NCBI GenBank assembly: GCA_030587605.1 | Contig: JAUQYT010000108.1 | Location: forward strand, 1-56,440 | Length of the DNA stretch: 56,440 nucleotides | Source of the DNA: Candidatus Njordarchaeum guaymasense | GTDB taxonomy: Archaea; Asgardarchaeota; Njordarchaeia; Njordarchaeales; Njordarchaeaceae | Reading direction: 5' to 3' | Shown: positions 1 to 7,952 of the stretch, piece by piece | How the letters are laid out: each line of letters begins with the position of its first letter | Position numbering within the stretch: position 1 is the stretch's first letter | Translations under genes and position numbers: made by a program | Notes under the pieces: model-generated | Told to the model about the DNA's origin: nothing | Databases searched by the model: none | Seen by the model: only the letters and a program-made list of their open reading frames with translations

Positions 1-4
1 AAAG

Positions 5-11
5 CTTATTT
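5..11 (+). promoter_or_regulatory. TATA-like box of the HAD phosphatase gene
   Basis: CTTATTT lies about 26 bases before the ATG at 36, and there is no Shine-Dalgarno sequence in between. That spacing fits a leaderless archaeal transcript. Only part of the promoter is inside the window. Confidence 0.35.
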
Positions 12-35
12 GCGAATGCGCTTACTTCATAGCGC

Positions 36-731
36 ATGCACGTAGCTATTCTCTGCGATTTCGACGGTACGATAACCGATGACGACGTTGCTCAACTGAT
101 TTTTGATAGATTCGGGAACCAAATGTGGTGGGAAATAGAGAATAGATTCAGAAGAGGCCAAATCAGCTGCAAGAATGCATTGATCGGTGAATTCAGCACG
201 GTTAGAGCAGGGAAGAAGCAGATTGAGGACTTCGTCAATGAAAATGTCAGAATTAAGCCGCACTTCGACCAGTTTATCGAATCATGTCGGAACAAGAAAC
301 TTCCCATATCCATTGTCAGTGATGGGCTGGATTTCTACATAGACCTCGTCCTGAAGAAGGTCAGCCTAGACGGGATCAAAGTATATTGCAACAGGGCCGT
401 TTTTGAGGACAATAAGGTGAGGATCAGTTTCCCGTACACTAACCCTCAGTGCGACAAGTGTGGTAACTGCAAGAGACTCCACTTGAGAAGACTCAAGAAG
501 AAGGGGTACCAGATCATATATGTCGGGGATGGCTACAGCGATATGTGTGCTGCGAAGGAAGCCGACTTCGTCATAGCAAAAGGCTACCTGCTCGACTACT
601 GCATGACAGACAAAATCGCGTGCGCGGCATTCAAGGACTTCGCAGACGTAGTCAGGTCGATCAACCTGAAACTCGATGAACTAGCTAGGAAAGAACAATC
701 ACAATTAGTGAGCCAATCTAACAGCGCCTAG
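36..731 (+). CDS. HAD-superfamily phosphatase, MtnX/SerB-like
   Basis: A 231-residue HAD-type phosphohydrolase, probably acting on a small phosphorylated metabolite in the cytoplasm. Motif I is DFDGT (residues 8-12, nucleophile D8 and acid D10), motif II is S95-D96-G97, and motif IV is GDGYSD (164-169), a full catalytic set. A Cys cluster C139-x2-C142-x2-C145 precedes motif III lysines near 149-156; MtnX-type enzymes (2,3-diketo-5-methylthiopentyl-1-phosphate phosphatase) carry a comparable Cys-rich segment. The ATG at 36 has no ribosome site and fits a leaderless start. The 3' end overlaps the convergent DUF1893 gene by 14 bases. No other methionine-salvage gene is nearby, so the substrate is not known; phosphoserine is an alternative. 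Confidence 0.85.
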   Translation: MHVAILCDFDGTITDDDVAQLIFDRFGNQMWWEIENRFRRGQISCKNALIGEFSTVRAGKKQIEDFVNENVRIKPHFDQFIESCRNKKLPISIVSDGLDFYIDLVLKKVSLDGIKVYCNRAVFEDNKVRISFPYTNPQCDKCGNCKRLHLRRLKKKGYQIIYVGDGYSDMCAAKEADFVIAKGYLLDYCMTDKIACAAFKDFADVVRSINLKLDELARKEQSQLVSQSNSA

Positions 732-1158
732 AACTAGCATCATTTTTACTAATTTGTCGTTTTATCAGCCGGTAGGCTTCAGAAGGGTTGTCAACTTCTG
801 CGACCATCTTTTCAAATGGACAGATGTCAGTGTTAGTTTTGTTCCTTATTTCTTCGGTTGACTTCTCAGCAAAGTAATCGACTCCACATGCACGAAGAAC
901 ATCGACTCCTCTCGCGCTCATGATCTTCGCGAAGGCTTTCTCGGCCTTGAAGTAACAGATTAGCAGCCCTGATGCTTTACCAATCACTCTGTCGGCAACT
1001 ATGCTGCCCCGAAGGGCATCAATCCCGACCTCGTCGATTGCCTCAATGAGAGGCGTAATTCCATCGGCCTTGCTTGAGTAGAGAACCTTTGACGCCGATA
1101 GGATGAGGAGACTCAGCTTTTCTCTGTCTAGTCTGGCCAACAAGTTGCCCGGATGCAA
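718..1158 (-). CDS. DUF1893 family protein
   Basis: A 146-residue protein matching DUF1893, a small family of archaea and Thermotoga with a cytidine-deaminase-like fold and no firm function. The typical features are the LYSSKADGITPLIEAID-like segment near residues 26-42, the stretch D57-R58-V59-x-G-K-A, and C90-G-V-D-Y near 91-94. Family knowledge supports a soluble cytoplasmic protein. It is convergent with the HAD phosphatase gene and divergent from the lipoate ligase gene, so it is probably a single-gene transcript. The deaminase activity suggested by the fold is not established. Confidence 0.8.
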   Translation of the reverse strand: MHPGNLLARLDREKLSLLILSASKVLYSSKADGITPLIEAIDEVGIDALRGSIVADRVIGKASGLLICYFKAEKAFAKIMSARGVDVLRACGVDYFAEKSTEEIRNKTNTDICPFEKMVAEVDNPSEAYRLIKRQISKNDASSRRC

Positions 1159-1324
1159 GTGACTTCTTCGCGCAGCGGGTGACGTTGTCTTTCGCCTCTA
1201 CCTCCTTAGTTGGAGCAAGTCTTAATTATATTCTTGTGTTGATAGTCATCTCATCAATCTTCTTTGCAGCAAGTTGAATTACCGTCTAATTCACCACAGT
1301 TTTCTCTCTATTAGGTCGAGTCAC

Positions 1325-1330
1325 GGAGGT
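1325..1330 (+). promoter_or_regulatory. Ribosome binding site deciding the LplA-family start
   Basis: GGAGGT ends 6 bases before the ATG at 1337, which selects this ATG over an upstream in-frame TTG at 1274. Confidence 0.75.
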
Positions 1331-1336
1331 CACATC

Positions 1337-2128
1337 ATGACTGGTGGGGACAGAGCGGGGTGGAGATTTCTAGGGATCAGAACCTATGACGGAGCAACCA
1401 ACATGGCAGTTGATGAGGCCATGCTCCTCGCTCGTTCCCAGAACATCGTACCGAACACGATTCGACTATACCAGTGGAAGCCACCAGCTGTATCAATAGG
1501 CTATTTCCTCAAAATGAACGAGGTCGCCGACGTGGAAGCATGCAGGAAACTTGGGATAGATGTCGTTCGAAGGATTAGCGGGGGCGGCGCTGTCTACCAC
1601 TCGGAGAGCGAGGTCACCTACACTGTCATCGTAAAGCAGGATGATCCTGTTGTTCCCAAGGATCTGATCCAGATTTACAGGAAGCTTGGCAGCGCCGTCA
1701 TGATTGTTCCCATGAAACTAGGGCTGGAGACATACTTTGAGCCTGGGCATGAAGGTGTCTGCCCATACACTGTCGTATCTGGAAGAAAGATCAGTGGAAA
1801 CGCTCAAGCAAGGAAAAGGGGCGTAATACTCCAACATGGAACTCTACTCTTGGACTGCGACCTCAAAGTCATGTCTAAGGTTCTTAAACTTCCGCGTGAT
1901 CTCGTTGAAGCGAGGGTCACAACGTTGAAGAGAGAACTTGACGAGAAATACACTGGCAAAAGTGAAGTGGTTAAAGATGTCGACTCAGTTCAGGTTTTAC
2001 TGAGGGAGGGTTTCAAGGAATCCTTAGGCATAAAGCTCGAAGACGGATCGCTAACCGATTTTGAAATCAATGAGACGCAGAAACTCAAAACCAAATACGT
2101 ATCAAAGGAATGGACATACATGCATTAA
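1337..2128 (+). CDS. Lipoate-protein ligase A / octanoyltransferase family protein
   Basis: A 263-residue member of the biotin/lipoate A/B ligase family that would load lipoate or octanoate on lipoyl domains such as GcvH. It has the lipoyl-binding motif RRISGGGAVYH (near residue 80), the catalytic lysine in GRKISGNAQ (near 160) and a Cys just before it (GVCPY). The start at 1337 rests on a strong ribosome site. It lacks the roughly 80-residue C-terminal accessory domain of bacterial LplA, as in archaea where this part is a separate LplB protein; I see no lplB here. Cys placement also allows a LipM-like octanoyltransferase. It is monocistronic between divergent and convergent neighbours. Confidence 0.85.
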   Translation: MTGGDRAGWRFLGIRTYDGATNMAVDEAMLLARSQNIVPNTIRLYQWKPPAVSIGYFLKMNEVADVEACRKLGIDVVRRISGGGAVYHSESEVTYTVIVKQDDPVVPKDLIQIYRKLGSAVMIVPMKLGLETYFEPGHEGVCPYTVVSGRKISGNAQARKRGVILQHGTLLLDCDLKVMSKVLKLPRDLVEARVTTLKRELDEKYTGKSEVVKDVDSVQVLLREGFKESLGIKLEDGSLTDFEINETQKLKTKYVSKEWTYMH

Positions 2129-2143
2129 CGATGACCAGGAAAA

Positions 2144-2494
2144 TCAGTCAAACCTAGATGTCCGACTGCTTTTGCGGGCCCTTTTCTTTTCTTCCTGCTT
2201 GGTTCCTTTTCTATATTTGTCAGGTAGAGCTCGTTCTTTGAGTGTGAAAGCTGCTGAGAAAGCAAGAAAGAGGGCGGCCAATCCCATCACAGAGTAGCCT
2301 ATCGCATCAGGAGAGTAGAGCACCGTCGCCACGAGAAACGTTAGGATCAGCGAGATGCTGAGTGTCGAGGTTGCCAACCGTGTAAGTTGCCTCGCCTTCA
2401 ACCAGTACAAGCGGTGGCTCTCTTGGATGTGTTTCTTGTAGGAATTTGATCCACGCAACTCAAGCTTCTTATCGCAAATGGGACATTCAGACAT
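2144..2494 (-). CDS. Membrane protein with N-terminal C2H2 zinc finger
   Basis: A 116-residue unknown protein. Residues 4-7 give C-P-I-C and about 14 residues later come H and H four residues apart (C-x2-C-x13-H-x4-H), a single C2H2-type zinc finger facing the cytoplasm. Two hydrophobic segments follow, near residues 40-60 and 67-85, then a basic tail rich in Lys and Arg. The ATG at 2494 is chosen because GGGAGGT lies about 9 bases upstream; an in-frame ATG at 2524 has none. It converges on the lipoate ligase gene with a 15-base gap. The function is not recognised; a membrane-tethered nucleic-acid or protein binder is possible. Confidence 0.6.
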   Translation of the reverse strand: MSECPICDKKLELRGSNSYKKHIQESHRLYWLKARQLTRLATSTLSISLILTFLVATVLYSPDAIGYSVMGLAALFLAFSAAFTLKERALPDKYRKGTKQEEKKRARKSSRTSRFD

Positions 2495-2665
2495 CGTCCA
2501 TGTTACCTCCCGGATACTCTTCATGATCCTGCTTGAGAGTTAAGGTAGATGTATGTTCAATTGAAACATTAACCTTTATCTGTTACGTTCTCCATACACG
2601 CATCTCACTCTACTAGATCAGGAACCGCGTTGCCTATGGTATTATGTGGTTTTCGTCGCTGAGGT

Positions 2666-3703
2666 GTGAAATGGGAATTGAGTAGCCTAGAAGAGTTGTT
2701 GAAGACTCTAGTTGAAGTGATCGGAGTATCGGGGCACGAAGAGGCAGTAAGAGAGAAGATCCGAGGACTTCTGCCGCAAGGAATTGAATGCAAGGTTGAC
2801 ATCATTGGAAACCTAATAGCGACGATCGGCAAGGGAGAACCGCACGTCATCATGATCGCTCACATGGATGAACTGGGGTTCATAGTCTCAAGCATAGAGG
2901 AAAACGGACTCGTGAAGCTAAAGAAAGTGGGGGCCTTCGACGACAGATATGATCCAGGAAAAGTCTTACAGATTCATACGAAGCAAGGAACCGCTGAAGG
3001 AGTCATAGGACTGCCGCCACCACATCTAACGGTCGACCTCGATTCAACCAAGAAGGTTCTACAAACACATGAATTATACCTAGATATGGGAACTAGGTCA
3101 AAGAATGAGACTGCCAACTTAGGAGTAAGGGTGCTCGACCCTGTCACATACAAGAAGGAGTTTAGGATCATCAATAGCGACTACTACTGCTGCAGAAGCA
3201 TCGACGATAGATTCGGATGTCTGACCCTGATCCAAGTTCTGCACAAGTTGCACGTGTGCAACCTTCATAGAAAACTGACTTTCGTCTGGAGCGTCCAAGA
3301 AGAGACCGGGTTAGCTGGAGCTAATGTCATAGCGACGAGCATAAAAGCTGACAAGGCAGTTGTTGTGGACTCCTATCCTACCGGAGATGCTCCTCTAACG
3401 CAATTCAGACTCGCTCCAGCGAAGCTTGGCGACGGACCTGTGCTGAGAGTCAAGGACCACGGCACAGAAGCAAACCCGAAGCTAGTTGAGAGCGTCAAGA
3501 AGATAGCAAGCAAACACGGCATAGCGCTCGGCGCTGGACCCACCGGAGGCTACACAGATGGGCTAGCGTTGCAAGAGAAAGGCATCCCCATGGTTCCAAT
3601 CACAATCCCAATCCGATACATGCACTCACCCGTCGAAATGTGCCACCGGCGGGACCTGGAAGAACTTATCGAACTAGTAGCAAATGTGGCAATGGAGATA
3701 TGA
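2666..3703 (+). CDS. M42 family aminopeptidase (glutamyl aminopeptidase/endoglucanase-like)
   Basis: A 345-residue dinuclear metallopeptidase of family M42, normally a tetrahedral cytoplasmic TET aminopeptidase. Metal and catalytic residues are visible: H66-x-D68 in AHMDELGF, bridging D180 in SIDDRFG, catalytic E212-E213 in QEETG, D235 in VVDSYP and a final His in YMHSPVE near 320. Length is usual for the family. The frame opens at GTG 2666, but GAGGTG at 2661-2666 overlaps it; TTG at 2678 sits 11 bases after that site and may be the true start, removing four residues. It would trim oligopeptides released by the proteasome. It stands alone, followed by a symporter gene with its own ribosome site. 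Confidence 0.9.
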   Translation: MKWELSSLEELLKTLVEVIGVSGHEEAVREKIRGLLPQGIECKVDIIGNLIATIGKGEPHVIMIAHMDELGFIVSSIEENGLVKLKKVGAFDDRYDPGKVLQIHTKQGTAEGVIGLPPPHLTVDLDSTKKVLQTHELYLDMGTRSKNETANLGVRVLDPVTYKKEFRIINSDYYCCRSIDDRFGCLTLIQVLHKLHVCNLHRKLTFVWSVQEETGLAGANVIATSIKADKAVVVDSYPTGDAPLTQFRLAPAKLGDGPVLRVKDHGTEANPKLVESVKKIASKHGIALGAGPTGGYTDGLALQEKGIPMVPITIPIRYMHSPVEMCHRRDLEELIELVANVAMEI

Positions 3704-3814
3704 GGCAGCCCGATCAGTCGCAGGAACGACGTTGCGATGATAAGCTAATAAGAAACCTCAAACATAACAGAGCTCCGCCGTAAAACCTCCAGAAAGAATA
3801 CAGAGGGGATCCTG

Positions 3815-5182
3815 TTGGGACTTGGTAGAAAAATCAGTTATGCTTCCGGGAACTTCGGAACCTCAATGCTCTACAACGCCTTTTCATCATTCGTCTTAGT
3901 GCTCTATATCCAGTATGTGGGACTCAGCGGTGCACTCTATGGAGCAGCCTTCATCATCTACGGGCTATGGAACGCGGTCAATGACCCCTTGTTTGGAATT
4001 CTGTCTGATCGAACCCGAACAAGGTGGGGCAGAAGAAGACCATACGTCGGGATCGGAGCGATTTTCCTCTTCATCTTCTACTTCCTAGTATGGACTCCCC
4101 CAGTGCAAGGAACTCTCGCAAATCCGTGGGACATAACAGTGTTTATCTATCTAGTTCTCTCCATGGTAGCTTTCGACGGATTCTATACGTTGGTTAGCGT
4201 TCCGTACATCGCAATGTTTCCAGAACTCTACGAAAAGCCTAAGGAAAGAGCCCAAGTTCAGCTCTTCAGGCAGATATTCGCAGCATTCGGATTGATATTG
4301 GCTTTCATGATGCCGATGTTAATCTCGAACCTCATGACCTCCATGAGCGTATTCGAAGCATACAAGTACGTGGGCTTGGCCATTGGCGCTTTGGGTTCCA
4401 TACCTTACATTATCAGCGCAGTCACGAATAGGGAACGGAAAGAATTCAGCATGGATCCAAACCTGTCATTACGCAGGACATTCGGGGTAACCTTGAGGAA
4501 CAAGTCCTTCCTGATGTTTGCTCTTGCGAGCCTCATGATCAACTTTTCCTTTCTTTGGATGCAAGGGCTGATGGAGTTCTTCGCGACTAATTTCTTGGGG
4601 ATCCAGAAGGCAGACGTGACAATACTCCTTATGACAATGTTCATAACAGCCTTGCCATTCCTGCCAATTTGGGGTAGAGCCTACAGGAAGTATGGCACAA
4701 GAAAATGTTTCATCGTCTCCAATGTAATATTCGTCCTGGCGCTTCAGCCTTTCCTGATCGTTTCGGGCTTAATGAATGCCATACCTCTGACGGTCGTAGC
4801 TGGCATTGGGCTGTCAGGCTACATGATGTTGCCTGAACTAATGGTTAGTGAGATCATAGACGAGGATGAGGTCAAAACGAAGGTGAGACGTGAAGGAGTC
4901 TACTTTGGGATGAATGCGTTCGTGTCAAGGTTGGCCTATTCCATGGAAGGTGTGACTTACGCGCTGCTCTTCAGTATTACGGGCTACCAAGGAAATACTC
5001 CACCAACACCGGAGATAGATATCGTCTTTAGGGCCGCATTCACATTGATTCCACTACTGGCATTTGGGCTAGCAGTAATCGGCTTGAAGTTCTATGGTCT
5101 CCACGGGAAGAGACTGGAGCAAGTCAGGACAGAAATGGAGAAACTGCATGTGGAGAAAGTGAAACGACTCAAAGGTATATGA
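3815..5182 (+). CDS. GPH-family (MelB-like) sugar:cation symporter
   Basis: A 455-residue membrane transporter of the glycoside-pentoside-hexuronide group in the major facilitator superfamily. The N-terminus has the group's start pattern (KISYASGNFG), followed by AVNDPLFGILSDRTRTRWGRR, whose Asp residues and Arg-rich loop match the MelB cation site and the loop between helices 2 and 3. About twelve hydrophobic segments span the protein, and the basic C-terminal tail fits the cytoplasmic side. The TTG start at 3815 follows GAGGGG by about 6 bases. The substrate is probably a glycoside or uronide; specificity cannot be read from sequence. It could feed the GH38 mannosidases further along, but it is not in their operon. 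Confidence 0.88.
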   Translation: MGLGRKISYASGNFGTSMLYNAFSSFVLVLYIQYVGLSGALYGAAFIIYGLWNAVNDPLFGILSDRTRTRWGRRRPYVGIGAIFLFIFYFLVWTPPVQGTLANPWDITVFIYLVLSMVAFDGFYTLVSVPYIAMFPELYEKPKERAQVQLFRQIFAAFGLILAFMMPMLISNLMTSMSVFEAYKYVGLAIGALGSIPYIISAVTNRERKEFSMDPNLSLRRTFGVTLRNKSFLMFALASLMINFSFLWMQGLMEFFATNFLGIQKADVTILLMTMFITALPFLPIWGRAYRKYGTRKCFIVSNVIFVLALQPFLIVSGLMNAIPLTVVAGIGLSGYMMLPELMVSEIIDEDEVKTKVRREGVYFGMNAFVSRLAYSMEGVTYALLFSITGYQGNTPPTPEIDIVFRAAFTLIPLLAFGLAVIGLKFYGLHGKRLEQVRTEMEKLHVEKVKRLKGI

Positions 5183-5205
5183 ATGGGTTAGGTTCCTTCT
5201 ATATC

Positions 5206-5215
5206 ATCCTCTTTT
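5206..5215 (+). terminator. T-run between convergent genes
   Basis: A pyrimidine-rich run CCTCTTTTTC follows the symporter stop codon and is the sort of oligo-T that terminates archaeal transcription. It lies before the stop of the convergent Lrp gene. Confidence 0.35.
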
Positions 5216-5268
5216 TCTGGTCTCTGGAATTACGCTCGCGGCTATTGCGCTCCTCATTTCAATTGCCT

Positions 5269-5733
5269 TCAGATTAGTCTATAATCTTCCTTGAGTGTGG
5301 TCAATACGACATGTGTGTTTGATCTTTCTATGAAGGGCATTGAGAGCAAATACTTGGTAAAATTGCTGAGCTCACTTCTATTCTTGAACTTTGCAATAAC
5401 CATCGCATCAGTTAACCCAGTAACGTCATAGACAGCGCAAACGTTTGGTATCTTCGCGATTTCCTGCTCCATTTCGAGGAGTTTGCCTTTTGAGACAGTA
5501 ATCTCTGTAATCACAGTCAACTCGTATCCTAACTTTTCCTGGTCCAGTATTGCCGCGTATCCCTTGATTATTCCGCTTTGCTCCATCGCTCTTATCTTCG
5601 ATATTACTGTAGCAGTTGAGACACCAACCTTCTCGGCGATCCGCCTGCTCGAGAGCCTGGCACTCGAAACGAGTACTTTCAAAATCTCGGCATCCGTTTC
5701 ATCCAGTCTTCTGGCTGTGGCTTCAGTCTTCAT
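5269..5733 (-). CDS. Lrp/AsnC family transcriptional regulator
   Basis: A 154-residue regulator with an N-terminal winged helix (residues about 10-58, recognition helix in STATVISKIRAMEQSGII) and a C-terminal RAM/AsnC effector domain (about 70-150, with VYDVTGLTDAMVIAKF). Such proteins form octamers and often sense amino acids. The ATG at 5733 starts MKTEATARRLDETD, typical for the family. An AT-rich TATA-like stretch (AAATATATGG on the minus strand near 5798) lies upstream. Its target cannot be named; the neighbouring symporter and ATP-cone nuclease genes have separate transcripts. A second Lrp gene lies at 17982-18491. Confidence 0.92.
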   Translation of the reverse strand: MKTEATARRLDETDAEILKVLVSSARLSSRRIAEKVGVSTATVISKIRAMEQSGIIKGYAAILDQEKLGYELTVITEITVSKGKLLEMEQEIAKIPNVCAVYDVTGLTDAMVIAKFKNRSELSNFTKYLLSMPFIERSNTHVVLTTLKEDYRLI

Positions 5734-6000
5734 GTTCTTTCACGCATCCGCGTGTTTTCTGAATGTTCATTGACCGATTATGCACATGTCTCCATATATT
5801 TCTAGTCCTGAAGCACAACGAGGGGCATCAGAAATTCAGAAAGGGAGCGATGGAGCGCCTCACTCTTGCAAGGAGATTGGGATATTTTGACTGCTTGGCT
5901 CAGGGAGCGTGGAGAGAAAACAGAAATAGAGATAAAGATCTAAGACATATAGCCAAGAAATCGGATGCCGTGCAGGGAGTTCAATAGGTTGTGCGCTTCT

Positions 6001-6840
6001 ATGGCTCTTTCGGTGACTAAGGCAGATGGGTCAAAACAGCTTTTTGAGAAAGAGAAGATCATAAGAACTTGCCTTAGGATGGGAGCATCCCGGGAGGAAG
6101 CAGAAGCCGTAGCTGAGAAGATTGAGAGGAGAGCCTACTACGGGATCAAGAGCAAGCAGATCCTCAACATGATCTTTAGGCACTTAGCCAGATACAGGGA
6201 GGAAGTCAAGAGCCACATTGATCTGAGAAGAGCGCTCGGTCTGATGAGACCAAAACCAGACTTTGAGCAATTCGTTCATATCCTGCTGAGAGAACATGGT
6301 TATGAAGTTACTCCAAACCTCATCGTGAGAGGGAAGTGCGTTGAGCACGAGGTTGACGCCATCGCGAGAAAGGATGGGAAGACATACGCTGTTGAAGTGA
6401 AACATCACTTCAACCATCATGCACTGACTGGACTCGACGTAAGTCGCATTGCCAGAGCAATCTTCGAGGACATTACGGAAGGGTTCAAGCTCGCGCTGAA
6501 TTCAGTCAACTTGGACAAGGCCACCGTGATTAGTAACACGAAGTACTCGGACCACGCTAAGCGCTACGGGGAGTGCAGGGGAATAGAGCAAATAGGGTGG
6601 AATTACCCCGCGCAACGTGGTTTGGAGGACATGATAGAGGAGAAAAAGCTCTACCCAATAACGTACCTGAAGACTCTGGATGCAACCCTTAGGAGAAGAC
6701 TCGCGGGGGAAGGCATAATTCTACTGAAACAACTAGTCACATATGAGCCAGAAGCGCTCAGTAGAAGGCTGAGAACCTCAAGAGACAGAGTCGACGCCCT
6801 CATAGAAAAGGCGAAAGTAATATTATCATACAATCCTTAG
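6001..6840 (+). CDS. ATP-cone domain fused to a restriction-endonuclease-like nuclease
   Basis: A 279-residue three-part protein. Residues about 1-85 form an ATP-cone (VTKADGSKQLFEKEKI at the start), the nucleotide-sensing module of ribonucleotide reductases and NrdR. Residues about 95-200 look like a PD-(D/E)xK nuclease of the Mrr/RecB-like type: a Phe-rich helix, then E-H-E-V-D-A-I and A-V-E-V-K-H-H, which give the D-xn-E-x-K triad. The last 60 residues contain a helix-hairpin-helix-like segment (LRRRLAGEGIILLKQLVTYE). The ATG at 6001 is chosen because the ATP-cone begins there; the frame is open from 5965. Related two-domain proteins exist in archaea, function unproven; DNA repair or defence gated by nucleotide is my inference. 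It is monocistronic. Confidence 0.75.
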   Translation: MALSVTKADGSKQLFEKEKIIRTCLRMGASREEAEAVAEKIERRAYYGIKSKQILNMIFRHLARYREEVKSHIDLRRALGLMRPKPDFEQFVHILLREHGYEVTPNLIVRGKCVEHEVDAIARKDGKTYAVEVKHHFNHHALTGLDVSRIARAIFEDITEGFKLALNSVNLDKATVISNTKYSDHAKRYGECRGIEQIGWNYPAQRGLEDMIEEKKLYPITYLKTLDATLRRRLAGEGIILLKQLVTYEPEALSRRLRTSRDRVDALIEKAKVILSYNP

Positions 6841-6977
6841 TAAGTAAGGGTCTTACGCCTTTTTCCGTGGAAGACGAAGCCCGATGAAAAGGCAAAACTA
6901 AAGAGTTATATGTTTCAACGAGACTAGCCTATCTTCTCAATTAGAACCGACCTAACTAGTCAGCATCCGGGTGGGGT

Positions 6978-7652
6978 TTGTTGTTGAGCGAGCAGTTGCT
7001 TGATTGGTTCACAAGGCGACGTGAAAGTCAGGTTCTCAAAATGATTAGGGAAAACGCTGAAAGAGCTGTGATGGTAGCCTCTGCGTTCAACGACACTGTA
7101 AACAGCAAATCGAAAGGCGAGGTTGCACGGCACGCCGATGTGCTCCACAAATATGACGACGAGGCGGATAGAACGAGGAAAAGAATCGAAGGAGAACTGA
7201 CGAAAGGACAGTTGCCTCCCAAGATCAGGGAAGACCTACTACACCTGACCAGGAGACTGGATGCTACAATGTTTCACTGCAAGGATGCTTCGAAGGACGT
7301 AGAGATACTAACCCAGAGCTCGGCGAGGATCCCAGATGGACTTTGGTCGTACTATAAGAAGCTCAGCGCTAGACTCCTTGAATGTGTCAGTGCCATGAGG
7401 AAGATGATTCTCTCTTTAATCCAGGCCAAGACTGAGGAAACCGAGCAAAACATCATCCGGGTCGAGGAACTCGAGCATGAAGTTGACGTACTGTACTCAA
7501 GCACTAAACTGGGCTTCAGCAAGTATGATCAAACGGTTCCCACATCGGTCTTTCTAAACCTATATGACCTTCTGAAGGAAATAGAGGAAGCAGCAGACAG
7601 CTGCGAATACACAGCTGATCAAGCAAGAATGATCCTAATAAGAGGACAATAG
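6978..7652 (+). CDS. DUF47 family PhoU-like protein
   Basis: A 224-residue all-helical protein of the DUF47 (PhoU-related) family, whose genes usually accompany PiT phosphate permeases and may regulate transport. Features seen are the opening FTRRRESQVLKMI, the acidic metal-binding-like motif HKYDDEADRTRKRIE (near 55-70) and its repeat ELEHEVDVLYSSTK (near 160). No signal peptide or membrane segment. Three TTG codons in a row begin the frame at 6978; the GGTGGGG at 6970-6976 best serves the TTG at 6984. No PiT gene is next to it, which is unusual for the family. A TATA-like GTTATATGT at about 6909 probably drives it. Confidence 0.82.
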   Translation: MLLSEQLLDWFTRRRESQVLKMIRENAERAVMVASAFNDTVNSKSKGEVARHADVLHKYDDEADRTRKRIEGELTKGQLPPKIREDLLHLTRRLDATMFHCKDASKDVEILTQSSARIPDGLWSYYKKLSARLLECVSAMRKMILSLIQAKTEETEQNIIRVEELEHEVDVLYSSTKLGFSKYDQTVPTSVFLNLYDLLKEIEEAADSCEYTADQARMILIRGQ

Positions 7653-7952
7653 AAGAGTGGGTAGAACGTCTTCTCGGCATCCACCTAAATGCCGAAGGGC
7701 GAAAAAGTGGACATTGGTGAAGCACGGAATACCATGCTGAAGTTCACCGTGCGAATTTTGACAAATGAGTATCTTCTTGCTCAACCTGTCAATCGCATCT
7801 CTCAAAGTTTTACAGCGGATCTAAGTGAAGTAGTACGTCTGCTTCCACCCGACATCTCGCCAAGCAACTTGCAGCGAGCTTCCCAAATGGGATTTGCCAC
7901 ACAAAGCCCTGCACGACAAGACATTTAAATAGGAGTCTCCAATGAGCAATGT
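7653..7952. other. Intergenic stretch before the longin-like gene
   Basis: About 300 bases without a convincing gene. It holds a 79-codon open frame (7689-7928) with no ribosome site and no recognisable family, and the TATA box of the next gene at its right end. Confidence 0.4.
7924..7931 (+). promoter_or_regulatory. TATA box giving a leaderless longin-like mRNA
   Basis: TTTAAATA is centred about 26 bases before the GTG at 7953, so transcription should begin at or near the start codon. Confidence 0.6.

Noticed and set aside
5763..5987. 74-codon open frame before the ATP-cone nuclease gene
   Set aside because: No ribosome site, no recognisable family, and composition unlike neighbouring proteins; it lies over the promoter region of the Lrp gene.
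7689..7928. 79-codon open frame between DUF47 and longin-like genes
   Set aside because: No ribosome site, no domain pattern, and it runs into the TATA box of the next gene.
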